From assembly GCF_000368625.1 (NCBI RefSeq), contig NZ_KB849580.1:220622-284621 (forward strand): a stretch of 64,000 nucleotides of DNA, given 5' to 3'. Under the pieces are notes generated by a model, which was given only the letters and a program-made list of their open reading frames with translations, had not been told where the DNA came from and searched no databases. Position numbers and translations under genes: made by a program. The stretch is from Acinetobacter schindleri CIP 107287 (GTDB lineage: Bacteria > Pseudomonadota > Gammaproteobacteria > Pseudomonadales > Moraxellaceae). Of the stretch, positions 40,848-51,311 are shown one piece after another (position 1 is the first letter of the stretch; each line of letters begins with the position of its first letter).

Positions 40848-42524
40848 TTAAGCTGTTTTGCGTAGATCTTTACGCAGGATTTTACCTACGTTAGATTTTG
40901 GCAATTCATCCAGGAATTCTACATAACGCGGACGCTTGTAACCTGTCAGATTTTCTTTTGCGAATGCCAGAACTTCTTCAGTTGTTAAAGATGGATCTTT
41001 TTTCACCACGAACAGTTTAGGCACTTCACCTGATTTCTCATCTGGTACACCAATAGCAGCCACTTCCAGCACTTTTGGATGTTTCGCAACGATTTCTTCA
41101 ATCTCTGAAGGATAAACGTTGAAACCAGATACCAGAATCATGTCTTTTTTACGGTCTACAATCTTCACATAACCACGATCGTTCATCACACCGATATCAC
41201 CGGTACGGAAGTAACCATTAATCATGACTTTGTCAGTTTCATCCTGACGGTTCCAGTAACCCTTCATCACCTGAGGACCACGGATCGAAATCTCGCCCTG
41301 CTCGCCCAATGGTACTTCATTGCCATCGTCATCTAAAATTGCAACTTCAGTCAACGGCAATGGAATACCAATGGTGCCGCTAAATTCTTCAGATGCAGGC
41401 GGGTTTGCAGTTGCAACCGGAGAAGTTTCTGATAAACCATAACCTTCGATGATGTTAGTGCCTGTAACTTTCTTCCATGCTTCTGCAGTAGAAGGCAGCA
41501 CTGCCATACCACCACCCATCGCCATTTTCAGACGACTGTGATCCAGCTGTTTGAAGTCTTCATTATTGATCAATGCATTGAATAAAGTATTTACTGCCGG
41601 GAAGAACGTCGGCTGGTATTTACGTAATTCTTTAATTACCGCAGGCAGATCACGCGGATTTGGAATCAGAACATTGGCTTGACCTTTATACATACCGTAC
41701 AGTGCACACACCATGAATGCAAAGATATGGTACAACGGTAGAGCACAGAAAATACGGTCATCTGGCTGGCCATCTTGTGCACCGAATTTGCTCTGGAAAA
41801 TACCATCACATTGCAGCATGTTTGCAACCAGGTTGCGATGTGTCAGTTCAGCACCTTTAGAAACACCTGTCGTACCACCAGTATATTGCAGTACAGCAGT
41901 ATCACTTAAAGTCAGTTCAGGACGTTTATAGTTCGTTGGGCTGACTTTGTTCAGCGCAGCATTGAACTTGATGTGACCTGGAATATCCCATGCTGGAATC
42001 TGTTTACGTACAGAACGTAGCACAAAATTAACTAGCGTACCTTTAAGTGCACCCAGCATATCACCTACAGAAGCAACAACGACGTGCTTCACTGGTGTTT
42101 TGCCAATAATTGCTTGATATACAGAAGCGAAGTTTTCAATGATCACCAGTACTTCTGTACCAGAGTCATTTAACTGATGTTCAAGTTCACGTGAAGTATA
42201 AAGTGGATTTACATTGACCAATACCAGACCAGCACGGAATACGCCCAATGCCACGACCGGATATTGCAACACGTTTGGCATCATCACTGCCACGCGTGTA
42301 CCTTTTGCAAGCCCCAAGCTCTGTAAATATGTTGCAAATTTACGACTAGCTTCTTCCAGCTCGTTAAACGTCATTACTTTATCCATAAAGATAAAGGCAT
42401 CACGTGAGCCAAACTTCTGGAAATTACGCTCAAAAATATCAACTAATGAAGTGTTTTCTGGTGGCAGTTCTACAGTGCGTGGAATCCCTGTTTTCTCGTA
42501 TTCAGCGAACCAAATCTTTTCCAT
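40848..42524 (-). CDS. fadD: Long-chain-fatty-acid--CoA ligase FadD
   Basis: A 558-residue ANL-family enzyme that activates fatty acids to acyl-CoA on the inner face of the membrane. The AMP-binding P-loop reads YTGGTTGVSKGAE, and the motifs GYGLSETSP and YFRTGDIG follow. The C-terminal K-loop GKILRKDLR is intact. The start at 42524 (MEKIWFAEYEKTGIP) matches the family. The frame extends 51 bases upstream, and GGAGA lies about ten bases before the chosen ATG. An 8-bp inverted repeat (42576-42611) in the upstream region may be an operator. Confidence 0.93.
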   Translation of the reverse strand: MEKIWFAEYEKTGIPRTVELPPENTSLVDIFERNFQKFGSRDAFIFMDKVMTFNELEEASRKFATYLQSLGLAKGTRVAVMMPNVLQYPVVALGVFRAGLVLVNVNPLYTSRELEHQLNDSGTEVLVIIENFASVYQAIIGKTPVKHVVVASVGDMLGALKGTLVNFVLRSVRKQIPAWDIPGHIKFNAALNKVSPTNYKRPELTLSDTAVLQYTGGTTGVSKGAELTHRNLVANMLQCDGIFQSKFGAQDGQPDDRIFCALPLYHIFAFMVCALYGMYKGQANVLIPNPRDLPAVIKELRKYQPTFFPAVNTLFNALINNEDFKQLDHSRLKMAMGGGMAVLPSTAEAWKKVTGTNIIEGYGLSETSPVATANPPASEEFSGTIGIPLPLTEVAILDDDGNEVPLGEQGEISIRGPQVMKGYWNRQDETDKVMINGYFRTGDIGVMNDRGYVKIVDRKKDMILVSGFNVYPSEIEEIVAKHPKVLEVAAIGVPDEKSGEVPKLFVVKKDPSLTTEEVLAFAKENLTGYKRPRYVEFLDELPKSNVGKILRKDLRKTA

Positions 42525-42575
42525 AATGCCATTCTCTCCAATCATAATCCTTAGAATCTCAACTGTTTTTTTCAA

Positions 42576-42611
42576 TATTGCGCTAATTTTTTAACTTGTT
42601 TATGCGCAATA
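42576..42611. repeat. 8-bp inverted repeat upstream of fadD
   Basis: TATTGCGC (42576-42583) and GCGCAATA (42604-42611) are perfect inverted copies separated by 20 bases, in the gap between fadD and parC. Spacing fits either an operator for a dimer pair or a hairpin. It does not match the FadR or PsrA sites I know. Confidence 0.45.
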
Positions 42612-42673
42612 ATGCATCCATCTTGTCGAATCGTTGTTCATATATAACGTATTTCGATTGATGGATGCTAGTC

Positions 42674-44893
42674 TTATCTTTGAATCAACAGTTTATTTGC
42701 TTTTTGATATCCGCGTGGTAAAAGCTGTCCTTTCGAACCGCGTTTGCCGATGTACTTTTGCAGATCATCCCCTTTTAATTTTATTTGCTGTTGTCCTGCA
42801 AGCACTTGAATTATTTCATCTAAACTCAAGGCTGTCATGGACAAAATCTGATCTTTATCTTCAAGTTGTATCAATTTATTACCTTTGCCTTTATTCAACA
42901 CAGGTAATTCAGTCAAATCAACAATTAATAGACGACCTGCAGAGCTGAGCAATGCCAGATGAGTTTTGTCTTCAAGTGGCTGCAGATTCATTGCCTGCGC
43001 ACCTTCCGGCACAGTCAGGAATGCCTTGCCCGCCTTGGCATTGGTATCCAGCTGCTTGGCTTGGGTCTTGAAACCATAACCTTTGCTGCTGATTGCCAGG
43101 ATTTCTGCCTCATCTTCGGCAACCAGAACCTGTTTAAAACCGACGCCACTTGCAGGAGAAAGTTTTGAACTCAGTGGTTCACCTAATCCTCGCGCAGACG
43201 GCAGACTGTTGATGGCCAAGGCATAACTGCGCCCCGTATCATCCAGTACATAAACACGCTGATTAGATTTGCCTTGGGCATGACTCAAGTACTGATCCCC
43301 TGCACGGAAGTTCAGGTTTTCGGCATCCACTTCATGGCCTTTGGCACAGCGGATCCAGCCTGCTTCAGACAGGACTACGGTCACCGGATCAGCAGGCAGC
43401 ATTTCAGTTTCATCAATTGCCGCAGCTTCAGCACGTTCAACAATTGGTGAGCGACGGTCATCACCAAATTTCTTGGCATCATCTTTGAGTTCATTGATGA
43501 TCAAATTCTTTAAAGATTCTGGATTGGCCAGTTGCTCACGGATTTCAGCTGCCTTGGCTTCTAACTCTTCCTGCTCACGGCGCATTTCCATTTCTTCAAG
43601 CTTAGCCAAATGACGCAACTTGAGTTCTAAAATGGCTTCTGCCTGAATTTCATCAATACCGAATCGTTGCATCAGCACCGGTTTAGGCTGATCTTCTTCA
43701 CGGATGATCTGAATCACTTCATCAATATTCAGGTAGGCAATGATCAAGCCACCCAAAATATGTAAACGTTTCTCGATTTTATTCAGATGGAATTGCAGAC
43801 GACGGGTCACAGTGGTCTTACGGATTTCAATCCATTCCAGCAAAATACGACGGATCGATTTCACTTGTGGGCGACCATCCGCACCAATCATATTCATATT
43901 GACGCGATAGCTGGATTCCAGATCGGTGGTTGCGAACAGATGACTCATTACCGATTCAGCATCGATACGATTTGAACGCAACACAATGACCAGACGGGTC
44001 GGATTTTCATGATCCGATTCATCACGCACATCCGTCACTAAAGGCAGTTTTTTTGCCTGCATCTGGTCTGCAATCTGGGTAATGATTTTGGAACCAGACA
44101 CCTGATAGGGCAGTTCAGTAATCACGATCTCGTTTTTTTCAACCGTATATACGGCACGCATACGGTAACTACCACGACCTGTCGTTTGCATTTTCAGCAA
44201 TTCAGCCGGTGGAGTAATAATTTCTGCTTTGGTTGGTAAGTCCGGTCCCGGAATATATTCAGCTACTTTGACATCGGTCAGGTTCGGATTACGAATCAGT
44301 GCAATTGTACCTTTGACCACTTCACGCAGGTTATGTGGTGGAATATCGGTTGCCATACCTACAGCAATACCCGTGGTACCATTCAATAAGATGTTCGGTA
44401 CGCGTGCCGGCAAGTTTACTGGTTCTTTCATCGAACCGTCGAAGTTGTCCTGCCAGTCACAGGTGCCTTGACCCAACTCGGAAAGCAGTAATTCACTATA
44501 TTGTGACAGTTTGGCTTCGGTATATCGCATCGCCGCGAAAGACTTTGGATCATCCGGTGAACCCCAGTTGCCCTGCCCCTCAATAAACGGATAACGGTAA
44601 CTGAACGGCTGTGCCATCAGCACCATCGCTTCATAGCAGGCTGAGTCGCCATGTGGATGGTATTTGCCCAGTACATCACCCACAGTACGTGCAGATTTCT
44701 TCGGTTTGCTGGTCCACTTGAGCCCCAACTCACTCATAGCATAAACAATACGGCGCTGTACCGGTTTCAGACCGTCACTGATGTGTGGCAGTGCACGATC
44801 CATAATTACGTACATGGCGTAGTTGAGGTAGGCCTGTTCGGTAAATTCTGCTACGGAACGGTTTTCTGTCGCATGATGCGCAAGGCTTGTCAT
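42674..44893 (-). CDS. parC: DNA topoisomerase IV subunit A
   Basis: ParC (739 residues) cuts and rejoins DNA to unlink daughter chromosomes together with ParE. The breakage-reunion domain has catalytic Tyr124 in [11 protein letters not shown]. In the quinolone-resistance region, [12 protein letters not shown], Ser84 and Glu88 are both wild-type, so no ParC-based fluoroquinolone resistance is expected. The C-terminal beta-pinwheel shows the degenerate blades of ParC rather than the GyrA box. No parE lies nearby. Confidence 0.97.
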   Translation of the reverse strand: MTSLAHHATENRSVAEFTEQAYLNYAMYVIMDRALPHISDGLKPVQRRIVYAMSELGLKWTSKPKKSARTVGDVLGKYHPHGDSACYEAMVLMAQPFSYRYPFIEGQGNWGSPDDPKSFAAMRYTEAKLSQYSELLLSELGQGTCDWQDNFDGSMKEPVNLPARVPNILLNGTTGIAVGMATDIPPHNLREVVKGTIALIRNPNLTDVKVAEYIPGPDLPTKAEIITPPAELLKMQTTGRGSYRMRAVYTVEKNEIVITELPYQVSGSKIITQIADQMQAKKLPLVTDVRDESDHENPTRLVIVLRSNRIDAESVMSHLFATTDLESSYRVNMNMIGADGRPQVKSIRRILLEWIEIRKTTVTRRLQFHLNKIEKRLHILGGLIIAYLNIDEVIQIIREEDQPKPVLMQRFGIDEIQAEAILELKLRHLAKLEEMEMRREQEELEAKAAEIREQLANPESLKNLIINELKDDAKKFGDDRRSPIVERAEAAAIDETEMLPADPVTVVLSEAGWIRCAKGHEVDAENLNFRAGDQYLSHAQGKSNQRVYVLDDTGRSYALAINSLPSARGLGEPLSSKLSPASGVGFKQVLVAEDEAEILAISSKGYGFKTQAKQLDTNAKAGKAFLTVPEGAQAMNLQPLEDKTHLALLSSAGRLLIVDLTELPVLNKGKGNKLIQLEDKDQILSMTALSLDEIIQVLAGQQQIKLKGDDLQKYIGKRGSKGQLLPRGYQKANKLLIQR

Positions 44894-44946
44894 AACAACC
44901 TATAATCCTAAAAATTTCGTTTTTGTATCAATGTTTCTTATGCTAA

Positions 44947-44992
44947 GTCGCACTGCCTGACTGCACAAGGGCAGTACAGTACACAGTGCGAC
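44947..44992. repeat. Nested inverted repeats between parC and an MFS gene
   Basis: GTCGCACTG (44947-44955) pairs with CAGTGCGAC (44984-44992). Inside it, ACTGCC (44952-44957) can pair instead with GGCAGT (44970-44975). The two pairings share bases and are mutually exclusive. The region is downstream of the MFS gene and upstream of parC on the minus strand. Confidence 0.45.
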
Positions 44993-45058
44993 AAATCGTG
45001 TCTTATGGCGTAAAAATATCCACTTTAAACGCCCTAAGCAACTAAAAAATCACCACCT

Positions 45059-46378
45059 TTATTGACTCAAGGATTCTAAAGTCCGACCTTTAGTTTCTTC
45101 ACCCAGTACCAAGATCACCACAGCTACAGCAATCAGAACCACGGTAAACATGGTAAAGACATAGCTGAAGCCGCTCGGCATGACCATCAGATGGGTGACT
45201 GCAAATGGCGCAACAATACCACCAATCCGGCCGATTGCCCCTGCCCAGCCCGAACCAAAAGCACGGATATTGGTTGGGTACTGTTCTGGCGTATAGGTAT
45301 AGAGCACACCCCAAGCACCGAGGTTAAAGAAGGACATCAGACAGCCCCAGATCACGATTTCGGTGACACTGCCGGACTGACCAAAGAAATAGGCAGATAC
45401 GGCACACATGCCAATAAAGCCGGCCAGTGTTGCCTTACGTCCAAGTTTTTCTACCAGCCATGCTGCAACCAGATAGCCTGGCAACTGCGCCAGAATCATG
45501 ATCAGTACATATTCAAAAGACTGGACAATGGTATAGCCTTCCTTCACTAACAGACTTGGCAACCAGGTGAAAATACCATAGTAAGAGAAGATGATGCCGA
45601 ACCAGATCAACCACAGCATTAAAGTACGGCGGGCAAATATGCCTGACCAGAGCTGAACAAAAGAAATCGTCTGTTTTTCGGCCACAGGTTGAACCTGGAA
45701 GATTTCCAATACCTCTACCCCACACTTGGCTTCAATCTTTTTCACCAAGGCATGCGCTTCATCGATACGGCCACGGTTGATCAGGAAGGGAATCGACTCC
45801 GGAACGAATTTCCAGATCACAATTGCATACAGTGCAGGAATACCACCGATTAAAAAGGCGGTATGCCAGTCAAATTTCGGAATCACAAAATAAGAAATCA
45901 AGGCTGCACAGAGCCAGCCCAATCCCCAGAAACTTTCCAGTAAAACAATAAAACGGCCACGTACCTGTGCCGGAATATATTCACTGACCAGCGTTACAGC
46001 AACCGGTAACTGACCACCCAACCCCAGGCCGACAATAAAGCGGAAGACCAGTAGCCAGGTCAGGTTCGGTGCAAAGGCACAAGCCGCGGTTGCCAGACTA
46101 TAGATCACCAGCGTTAAAGCGAATATGGTTTTGCGGCCATAACGGTCTGCCAGACCGCCAGAACAGATTGCCCCAATTGCCATCCCGATAAAACCGATTG
46201 AAACTACCCAGCTTTTCTGGTCAGGGGTCATCTGCCAGTCTTCTGCCATTTTAGCCAGAATGAAGGAAATCAGTCCGGTGTCCATGGCATCGAACATCCA
46301 GCCTAAACCAATCACGACCAGCAACATATAGTGAAACCTGCCTACAGGTAAGCGCTGAATCCGGGAAACTAGGTCCAT
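45059..46378 (-). CDS. MFS transporter, NiaP/aromatic acid:H+ symporter type
   Basis: A 12-helix major facilitator protein. The MFS signatures GGLADRYGRKTIF (loop 2-3) and the sugar-porter-like PESIPFLINRGR loop (middle) are clear. The N-terminus VGRFHYMLLVVIGLGWMFDAMDTGLI is typical of the NiaP/MucK group, so nicotinate or an aromatic acid is a plausible substrate. The start at 46378 (MDLVSRIQRLPVG) is chosen for its family fit and AGAGA upstream. A longer form starts at 46435. Confidence 0.82.
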   Translation of the reverse strand: MDLVSRIQRLPVGRFHYMLLVVIGLGWMFDAMDTGLISFILAKMAEDWQMTPDQKSWVVSIGFIGMAIGAICSGGLADRYGRKTIFALTLVIYSLATAACAFAPNLTWLLVFRFIVGLGLGGQLPVAVTLVSEYIPAQVRGRFIVLLESFWGLGWLCAALISYFVIPKFDWHTAFLIGGIPALYAIVIWKFVPESIPFLINRGRIDEAHALVKKIEAKCGVEVLEIFQVQPVAEKQTISFVQLWSGIFARRTLMLWLIWFGIIFSYYGIFTWLPSLLVKEGYTIVQSFEYVLIMILAQLPGYLVAAWLVEKLGRKATLAGFIGMCAVSAYFFGQSGSVTEIVIWGCLMSFFNLGAWGVLYTYTPEQYPTNIRAFGSGWAGAIGRIGGIVAPFAVTHLMVMPSGFSYVFTMFTVVLIAVAVVILVLGEETKGRTLESLSQ

Positions 46379-46463
46379 AAGTAAATCTCTGATATGTGAT
46401 TTGGGAGAAACTGCAGGGAAAGCAGAAGTCTTCATCCTATTTTTATACTACGATTGAATGCAG

Positions 46464-46488
46464 AAACGAGGCTATTTTGCCTCGCTCA
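46464..46488 (-). terminator. Weak hairpin between the TRIC-type gene and the MFS gene
   Basis: CGAGGC-TATTTT-GCCTCG forms a stem on the minus strand followed by a weak T-rich run (TTTCT). It may be a partial terminator. Confidence 0.45.
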
Positions 46489-46503
46489 TCTGAAAATCGT
46501 GTT

Positions 46504-47148
46504 TTATGATTCATCCTTAGATGAGGCGGATTGTTCATCATCATCTTTATAGATAAATTTCGGCATTTCCAGGCCAAAGTAAATGGCGATCAGGCGCAGG
46601 GTAAAACCGAAGATCAAGGTAGAAATGATGGTCAGCTCAAGCGACAGACCTGCGTGGCTACACAGCCAGTAGAAGATTACCGCAACGAAGGAAATACTGG
46701 CATACAGTTCACGACGGAACACCAGCGGCACATCATTACACAGAATGTCACGCAGAATACCGCCGGAGACACCCGTCAGGACACCAGCTACGGCACTGAC
46801 CACAAAACCATGCCCCATTTCTAATGCGATCTGGCAACCGATAATGGTAAAACCGATGAGCCCCAAGGCATCTAGTACCAGGAAGATGTTACGTAAATGA
46901 CGCATCCATTTGGCAATCAGAATGGTGACAAAAGCCGCACAGCAGGTCAGCACCAGATATTCAGGATGCTTGACCCAGGTTAGTGGATAGTGACCAAGCA
47001 GCACATCGCGAACCGAACCACCTCCCAGTGCCGTAACACAGGCAATGATCACGACCCCAAACCAGTCCATGCTGCGCCGTCCAGCGGATAAAGCACCGGT
47101 CATCGCTTCTGCGGTAATGGCAATAATATAGATTACGGTCAACAACAT
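46504..47148 (-). CDS. TRIC/UPF0126 (YadS-like) membrane protein
   Basis: A 214-residue protein with about seven helices made of two related halves. Each half carries a glycine-rich kinked segment: GGGSVRDVLLG near residue 40 and GVSGGILRDILCN near residue 125. Bacterial relatives are trimeric cation channels. Some have been linked to glycine import, so both functions are open. The C-terminal tail is strongly acidic (DDDEQSASSKDES). No operon partner is evident. Confidence 0.88.
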   Translation of the reverse strand: MLLTVIYIIAITAEAMTGALSAGRRSMDWFGVVIIACVTALGGGSVRDVLLGHYPLTWVKHPEYLVLTCCAAFVTILIAKWMRHLRNIFLVLDALGLIGFTIIGCQIALEMGHGFVVSAVAGVLTGVSGGILRDILCNDVPLVFRRELYASISFVAVIFYWLCSHAGLSLELTIISTLIFGFTLRLIAIYFGLEMPKFIYKDDDEQSASSKDES

Positions 47149-47209
47149 CGCCCTGCTTCCACCTGAGGCTTTGAGATGGCGGCTATTCTAAGGCAAATCT
47201 ATGTGAAAG

Positions 47210-47686
47210 TTACAAAAATTGCGCACAACATAGCTTAAATTTTTTCCCTGAACCGCAAATGCAGGCTTGCTTCATTGTAAATTGTTGATCTGTGGTCGGA
47301 TCGAGAAAATACCAGCAGCCTTCTACTTTGACGAAATGGGACGCTTCATGATGAATTTGTGCCTGTGTACCATCATGAAAATGTGCCTTGAAATCGACCA
47401 GTGCATGACATTTATCTAATTTTTCATTGGTTTGTACGATTTCCAGTTTCAGCCATTGATTGGCCCTGCTCCACTCGGCAATTGCTGGCATATCTAAAAA
47501 CCTTTGCTGTCCCAATGCGGTCGTCTGCTGGATATAGTTAATTTCCTGTTTGGCAAAGGCGCTATAACGTGAACGCATCAACTGTTCGGCTGTCTGTGCA
47601 GTTCGCTTGCCTTGATGCAATGCCTGACAACAGCTTTCATAAATGCCCAGTCCACATGGACATGCTTCTGAAGTGGTAAGTTCCAA
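47210..47686 (-). CDS. YchJ family SEC-C motif protein
   Basis: A 158-residue protein with two SEC-C zinc knuckles, CPCGLGIYESCC at the N-terminus and CICGSGKKFKLCC at the C-terminus, flanking an NTF2-like middle domain (about residues 25-130). The function of the YchJ/UPF0225 family is unknown. The predicted start is a TTG at 47686 with GGAA about eight bases upstream. That site directly follows the T-run of the terminator of the TerC-type gene, so it probably has its own transcription start. Confidence 0.85.
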   Translation of the reverse strand: MELTTSEACPCGLGIYESCCQALHQGKRTAQTAEQLMRSRYSAFAKQEINYIQQTTALGQQRFLDMPAIAEWSRANQWLKLEIVQTNEKLDKCHALVDFKAHFHDGTQAQIHHEASHFVKVEGCWYFLDPTTDQQFTMKQACICGSGKKFKLCCAQFL

Positions 47687-47699
47687 AAATGAATTCCAA

Positions 47700-47732
47700 A
47701 AAAAATAGCCCGACGATGCGGGCTATTTTAGC
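47700..47732 (-). terminator. Terminator of the TerC-type gene
   Basis: The stem AAAATAGCCCG/CGGGCTATTTT (47702-47729) is followed by a T-run on the minus strand. It lies between the TerC-type gene and the YchJ-family gene. Confidence 0.88.
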
Positions 47733-47760
47733 AAAATTCAGCGCATGCCTGAGGCAGAAC

Positions 47761-49341
47761 TCAATTCTTGTTTTGCTCTTGCGGAATAATATGGACTTTT
47801 TCGATCTTATGGCCATCCATTGTCACGACTTCAAAGATATGACCATCGGCTTCGAACTTCTCACCATTTTCAGGCAGACGGCCAAGGTGGAATAAAATAT
47901 AGCCCGACAGCGTCGAATATTCTTCTGATTCATCCACCAGATCACGGCCAATCAGCAAGGATACATGACGAATATCGGTTGAACCTTCCAGCAACAGACT
48001 ACCGTCATGCAGACTTTCAGCTGCAGTTTCCATTTCATCTTCATCCGGGAATTCACCGGCAATGGCTTCAAGCACATCAATCGGTGTTGCAATCCCTTCG
48101 ATCGAACCATACTCGTTCAGCACAATCGCCATTTGTAGCGGCGCCTGACGCAACTGGTCCATCACCATCAGTACCTGAGCATTTTCATGCACAATTACCG
48201 GTTCACGTAGATGTTTTTCGAAATCAAGTACACCCGTTTCGATATATTCGTTTAAAACTTTATGCGTCAATACTACACCAGCAATATTGTCCAGCTCACC
48301 ACGTGCCACGATCAGACGTGAATGGCTCATCTGTAACAGATGAGCCTTAATGATAGCTTCATCTTCATCCAGATCAATCCATTCCAGTTCAGGACGCGGG
48401 GTCATCACCGACTTCACCGGACGTTCAGACAGGCCGAGTACGCCCTGCACCATCACACTGTGATAAACGCCATTTTCATCATCATTAAACACTTCGTCAG
48501 CAAAGGCACGCGTTGCCAGTACATCTACCGGCTCAGAAGCAGCATTATCCTGAGCAGGTTTACCACCGAGCATACGCATCACGGCTGAAGCAGTGCGATA
48601 ACGCAGATCTGTAGTTGTCACCATTTTTTCCTGATTGCGTTTCATGGTCTGGTTAATAAATTCGACAATGACCGAGAAACCAATCGCTGCGTACAGGTAG
48701 CCTTTTGGAATATGGAAGCCGAAACCTTCAACCACCAGCGAGAAACCGATCATCATCAGGAAGCCGAGACAAAGGATGACCACAGTAGGATGACGATTCA
48801 CAAAATCCATCAAGGCCTTGGAAGCCCACAGCATGATACCGACAGCGATAATCACTGCAATCATCATTACCGACAGGTCTTTGACCATACCCACAGCGGT
48901 AATCACACTGTCGAGTGAGAACACGGCATCCAGCACCACGATCTGAACGATCACCATCCAGAACACGGCATGCACCGGATTTTCTTCTTTGACCACTGGC
49001 TTGGCTTCAAGGCGCTCATGTAATTCCATGGTGCCCTTAAATAACAGGAATACCCCACCAAACAACAGAATCAGGTCACGCCCGGAAAATGGATGATCAA
49101 AAATATAGAAGAACGGTTCAGTCAGCGTGACCACCCAGGCAATAGAAGCCAGTAAGATCAGACGCATGACCAAGGCCAGGGTCAAACCTACAATTCGGGC
49201 AGTATTACGTTGTTCTGGCGGCAGTTTTTCAGCAAGAATTGCAATAAAAACCAGGTTATCGATGCCCAGAACAATTTCCAGCACAATCAGAGTCAGCAGG
49301 CCAATCCAGGCAGAAGGATCTGACATCCATTCGAAAATCAT
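47761..49341 (-). CDS. TerC family membrane protein with CBS and CorC/HlyC domains
   Basis: A 526-residue protein of the YegH/YoaE type. Residues 1-220 form a TerC-like domain with seven helices and conserved acidic residues ([11 protein letters not shown] and [14 protein letters not shown]). A CBS pair (about 305-425, starting [10 protein letters not shown]) and a C-terminal CorC_HlyC transporter-associated domain (about 440-520) follow. TerC proteins are linked to Mn or other metal-ion export. I saw no clear yybP-ykoY riboswitch in its 5' region. Confidence 0.9.
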   Translation of the reverse strand: MIFEWMSDPSAWIGLLTLIVLEIVLGIDNLVFIAILAEKLPPEQRNTARIVGLTLALVMRLILLASIAWVVTLTEPFFYIFDHPFSGRDLILLFGGVFLLFKGTMELHERLEAKPVVKEENPVHAVFWMVIVQIVVLDAVFSLDSVITAVGMVKDLSVMMIAVIIAVGIMLWASKALMDFVNRHPTVVILCLGFLMMIGFSLVVEGFGFHIPKGYLYAAIGFSVIVEFINQTMKRNQEKMVTTTDLRYRTASAVMRMLGGKPAQDNAASEPVDVLATRAFADEVFNDDENGVYHSVMVQGVLGLSERPVKSVMTPRPELEWIDLDEDEAIIKAHLLQMSHSRLIVARGELDNIAGVVLTHKVLNEYIETGVLDFEKHLREPVIVHENAQVLMVMDQLRQAPLQMAIVLNEYGSIEGIATPIDVLEAIAGEFPDEDEMETAAESLHDGSLLLEGSTDIRHVSLLIGRDLVDESEEYSTLSGYILFHLGRLPENGEKFEADGHIFEVVTMDGHKIEKVHIIPQEQNKN

Positions 49342-49661
49342 TGCATTCTCTCCTGCAGATCAGTGGAAAGACATGCAATGCTGCTGCGTAGCGCGGAACT
49401 ATGTCCAATTTTATTTAAACACTTGATATGGTGACGTTTTATCTGGTTAAAGCGCCAACTTCGACTACCCATGTGATTTCTATTGTAGTAAGACAGATTT
49501 TCAGTATAGCAAGTTCAAAATGAAATTCACCAGTTTTCATGCTTTGGTTTAAGCTTACCGACTCTTGACTTTAAGATTGGCAAGAATGATGCATAGAATT
49601 GTCATATTTTTAATATATGTTGTAGTAACAAAATTAAAAAATGATAAGGTGAAAGAGAGAC
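49342..49661. other. Divergent intergenic region between the TerC-type gene and the LOG gene
   Basis: No gene is seen in about 320 bases. It should carry the promoters of both genes. A weakly structured stretch (49376-49400) lies on the TerC-type side, without a match to a known riboswitch. Confidence 0.5.
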
Positions 49662-50279
49662 ATGACTAGCGTAATTAAAATGACTGAACATAAAAACAAA
49701 TCTCCCCGTACTACCCGCCCGCTCGTTGCCCTATATTGTGGTTCACGTGCTGGCAATAATCCTATTTATCAGGAAAAAGCTATTCAGCTTGTACAGAGTC
49801 TGGCACAGCAAGGTTTTGGTCTGGTCTACGGCGGTGCCAGCATCGGCCTGATGGGTCAGGTCGCTGATGCCATGATTGAACATGGCGGTGAAGCTGTAGG
49901 TGTGATTCCCGAGTTTATGCTGGATTATGAAATCGCGCATAGCAAGCTGACTGAACTGCATATTGTGCGGTCCATGCATGAACGTAAAGCGTTAATGGCA
50001 GAACGTGCCTGTGCCTTCGTTGCTCTGCCAGGTGGACTAGGTACCTTTGAGGAAATTCTGGAAATTGCGACCTGGGGACAGTTGAACCAGCACCAGAAAC
50101 CAATGATGCTATACAACGTGAATAACTTTTATGATCCACTCATTGCCCAGCTGGATCATGCCGTGAATGAAGGCTTTTTGCCGCCCCAGCATCGTGCCAA
50201 ACTAATTGTCTGTGAACATTCTGCACATATCTTTAATGCCCTGAAAAATCTGGATAGTCCAAAACAGTTTGCAATTTAA
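49662..50279 (+). CDS. LOG family protein (TIGR00730)
   Basis: A 205-residue Rossmann-like protein. The nucleotide-binding GLVYGGASIGLMG and the signature PGGLGTFEEILEIATWGQL are intact. Family members are cytokinin-activating phosphoribohydrolases, or nucleotide-5'-monophosphate nucleosidases in bacteria (PpnN-like activity). The bacterial role is probably in nucleotide salvage. The ATG at 49662 has GAGAG upstream. It ends just before a strong terminator. Confidence 0.9.
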   Translation: MTSVIKMTEHKNKSPRTTRPLVALYCGSRAGNNPIYQEKAIQLVQSLAQQGFGLVYGGASIGLMGQVADAMIEHGGEAVGVIPEFMLDYEIAHSKLTELHIVRSMHERKALMAERACAFVALPGGLGTFEEILEIATWGQLNQHQKPMMLYNVNNFYDPLIAQLDHAVNEGFLPPQHRAKLIVCEHSAHIFNALKNLDSPKQFAI

Positions 50280-50294
50280 ATGCTGATCTAAAAA

Positions 50295-50328
50295 ATAAAA
50301 AAGCGAGCCGAAGCTCGCTTTTTTATTT
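50295..50328. terminator. Bidirectional terminator between the LOG gene and the PiT-like gene
   Basis: The stem AAAAAGCGAGC/GCTCGCTTTTT with a CGAA tetraloop lies between convergent genes, with A/T runs on both sides. Confidence 0.92.
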
Positions 50329-50336
50329 TTTAACTC

Positions 50337-51311
50337 TTAAGAAGCCAAATTAGTCACCAGGTTATAGAACCAAGGTAGTGTTGTCGCCAAAATCACAGAC
50401 ATTGCCAAACCAAACATCAACTTCATTGCATCTTTGCTGACGTTCCGTGAAGTACGGTGTTTGCTCACACCATTGACGATCATCGAGATGGCAAACTCAC
50501 GACCGGCCAATAGACCCAAGAACACCCATGTGGTACTCATTGGGATGTTGCTCCACTCTTTGAAGATCAACAAGATAATGGCATAGATAAAGTCAACAAT
50601 GGTTGCTGCACGAACATCGGTTACATCGGTTTTGGTATCGACGATCTTCTGGATTGCACCACCACGTTGGTACAGAATCACACCCAGCAAGACCACGAAT
50701 ACCGCAATCGCAAACATCAGGAATTCAAATGGAACCTGACGTGGCACATACACAAAGATATTGGCTAAGTCTTGGATCAACCATTGGCTCCATAAGAAAC
50801 CGGTTGATAACCATTGTAAGATCATCCATTTGGTCGAATGCTCTTGGTCTTTGGTTTGGTTAAAATAAACCGTCATTTTGTTGGCAACAAAACGGTAAAT
50901 CACCAAAGCTGAGATGAAGGCTACAGCATAACCCATCATCGATTTCACCATCATCGAACCTAAGCTCGCTGGAGAGAAAATGGTGAGCACCAAGAATGTA
51001 GTACTGACTGGAATACCATATTTGGTTAATAACAAGAGTAGAATTGGCGGTACAATATACAGCCAAGTAATCCCACCCTCAGGGAATGGAATCGTTTCGA
51101 GACGGCCATAAGAGGCATCTCCTACCCCTGATGCATACCAGCCATAGACCAAAACCACCACAAGGATGACGCTGATATAAATCCACAGCAGCCACCAAGG
51201 TCGATGTGAATTTGATGAGATAAAGGTTCCCAATGTCTGAGGCACATCATTGCCGACAATGGAGTAGGCTGCTAGACAGAAGCCGATAACCATCAAGATT
51301 TCGATAGACAT
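50337..51311 (-). CDS. Divergent PiT-type inorganic phosphate permease
   Basis: A 324-residue membrane protein with about nine helices. It keeps PiT (phosphate:cation symporter) hallmarks: VGNDVPQTLGTF near the N-terminus, GIPVSTTFLVLTIFS in the first repeat and IPMSTTWVFLGLLAGREFA in the second. It is shorter than PitA (about 500) and lacks its large loop. The start at 51311 (MSIEILMVIGF) has AGCAGG about eight bases upstream. The frame runs 48 bases further without support. A Pho-box-like array (51364-51392) is 50-80 bases upstream, so phosphate starvation control is likely. Phosphate as substrate is inferred. Confidence 0.85.
   Translation of the reverse strand: MSIEILMVIGFCLAAYSIVGNDVPQTLGTFISSNSHRPWWLLWIYISVILVVVLVYGWYASGVGDASYGRLETIPFPEGGITWLYIVPPILLLLLTKYGIPVSTTFLVLTIFSPASLGSMMVKSMMGYAVAFISALVIYRFVANKMTVYFNQTKDQEHSTKWMILQWLSTGFLWSQWLIQDLANIFVYVPRQVPFEFLMFAIAVFVVLLGVILYQRGGAIQKIVDTKTDVTDVRAATIVDFIYAIILLIFKEWSNIPMSTTWVFLGLLAGREFAISMIVNGVSKHRTSRNVSKDAMKLMFGLAMSVILATTLPWFYNLVTNLAS

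Noticed and set aside
42674..44893. Quinolone-resistance substitution in ParC
   Set aside because: Ser84 and Glu88 are wild-type.
47820..48350. 176-codon plus-strand frame inside the TerC-type gene
   Set aside because: Rich in His, Gln and Ser with no domain, as expected for the complementary strand of a coding region.
49342..49661. yybP-ykoY manganese riboswitch upstream of the TerC-type gene
   Set aside because: The characteristic conserved internal loops were not found in the leader. Only a weak partial resemblance near a GGGTAG stretch was seen.
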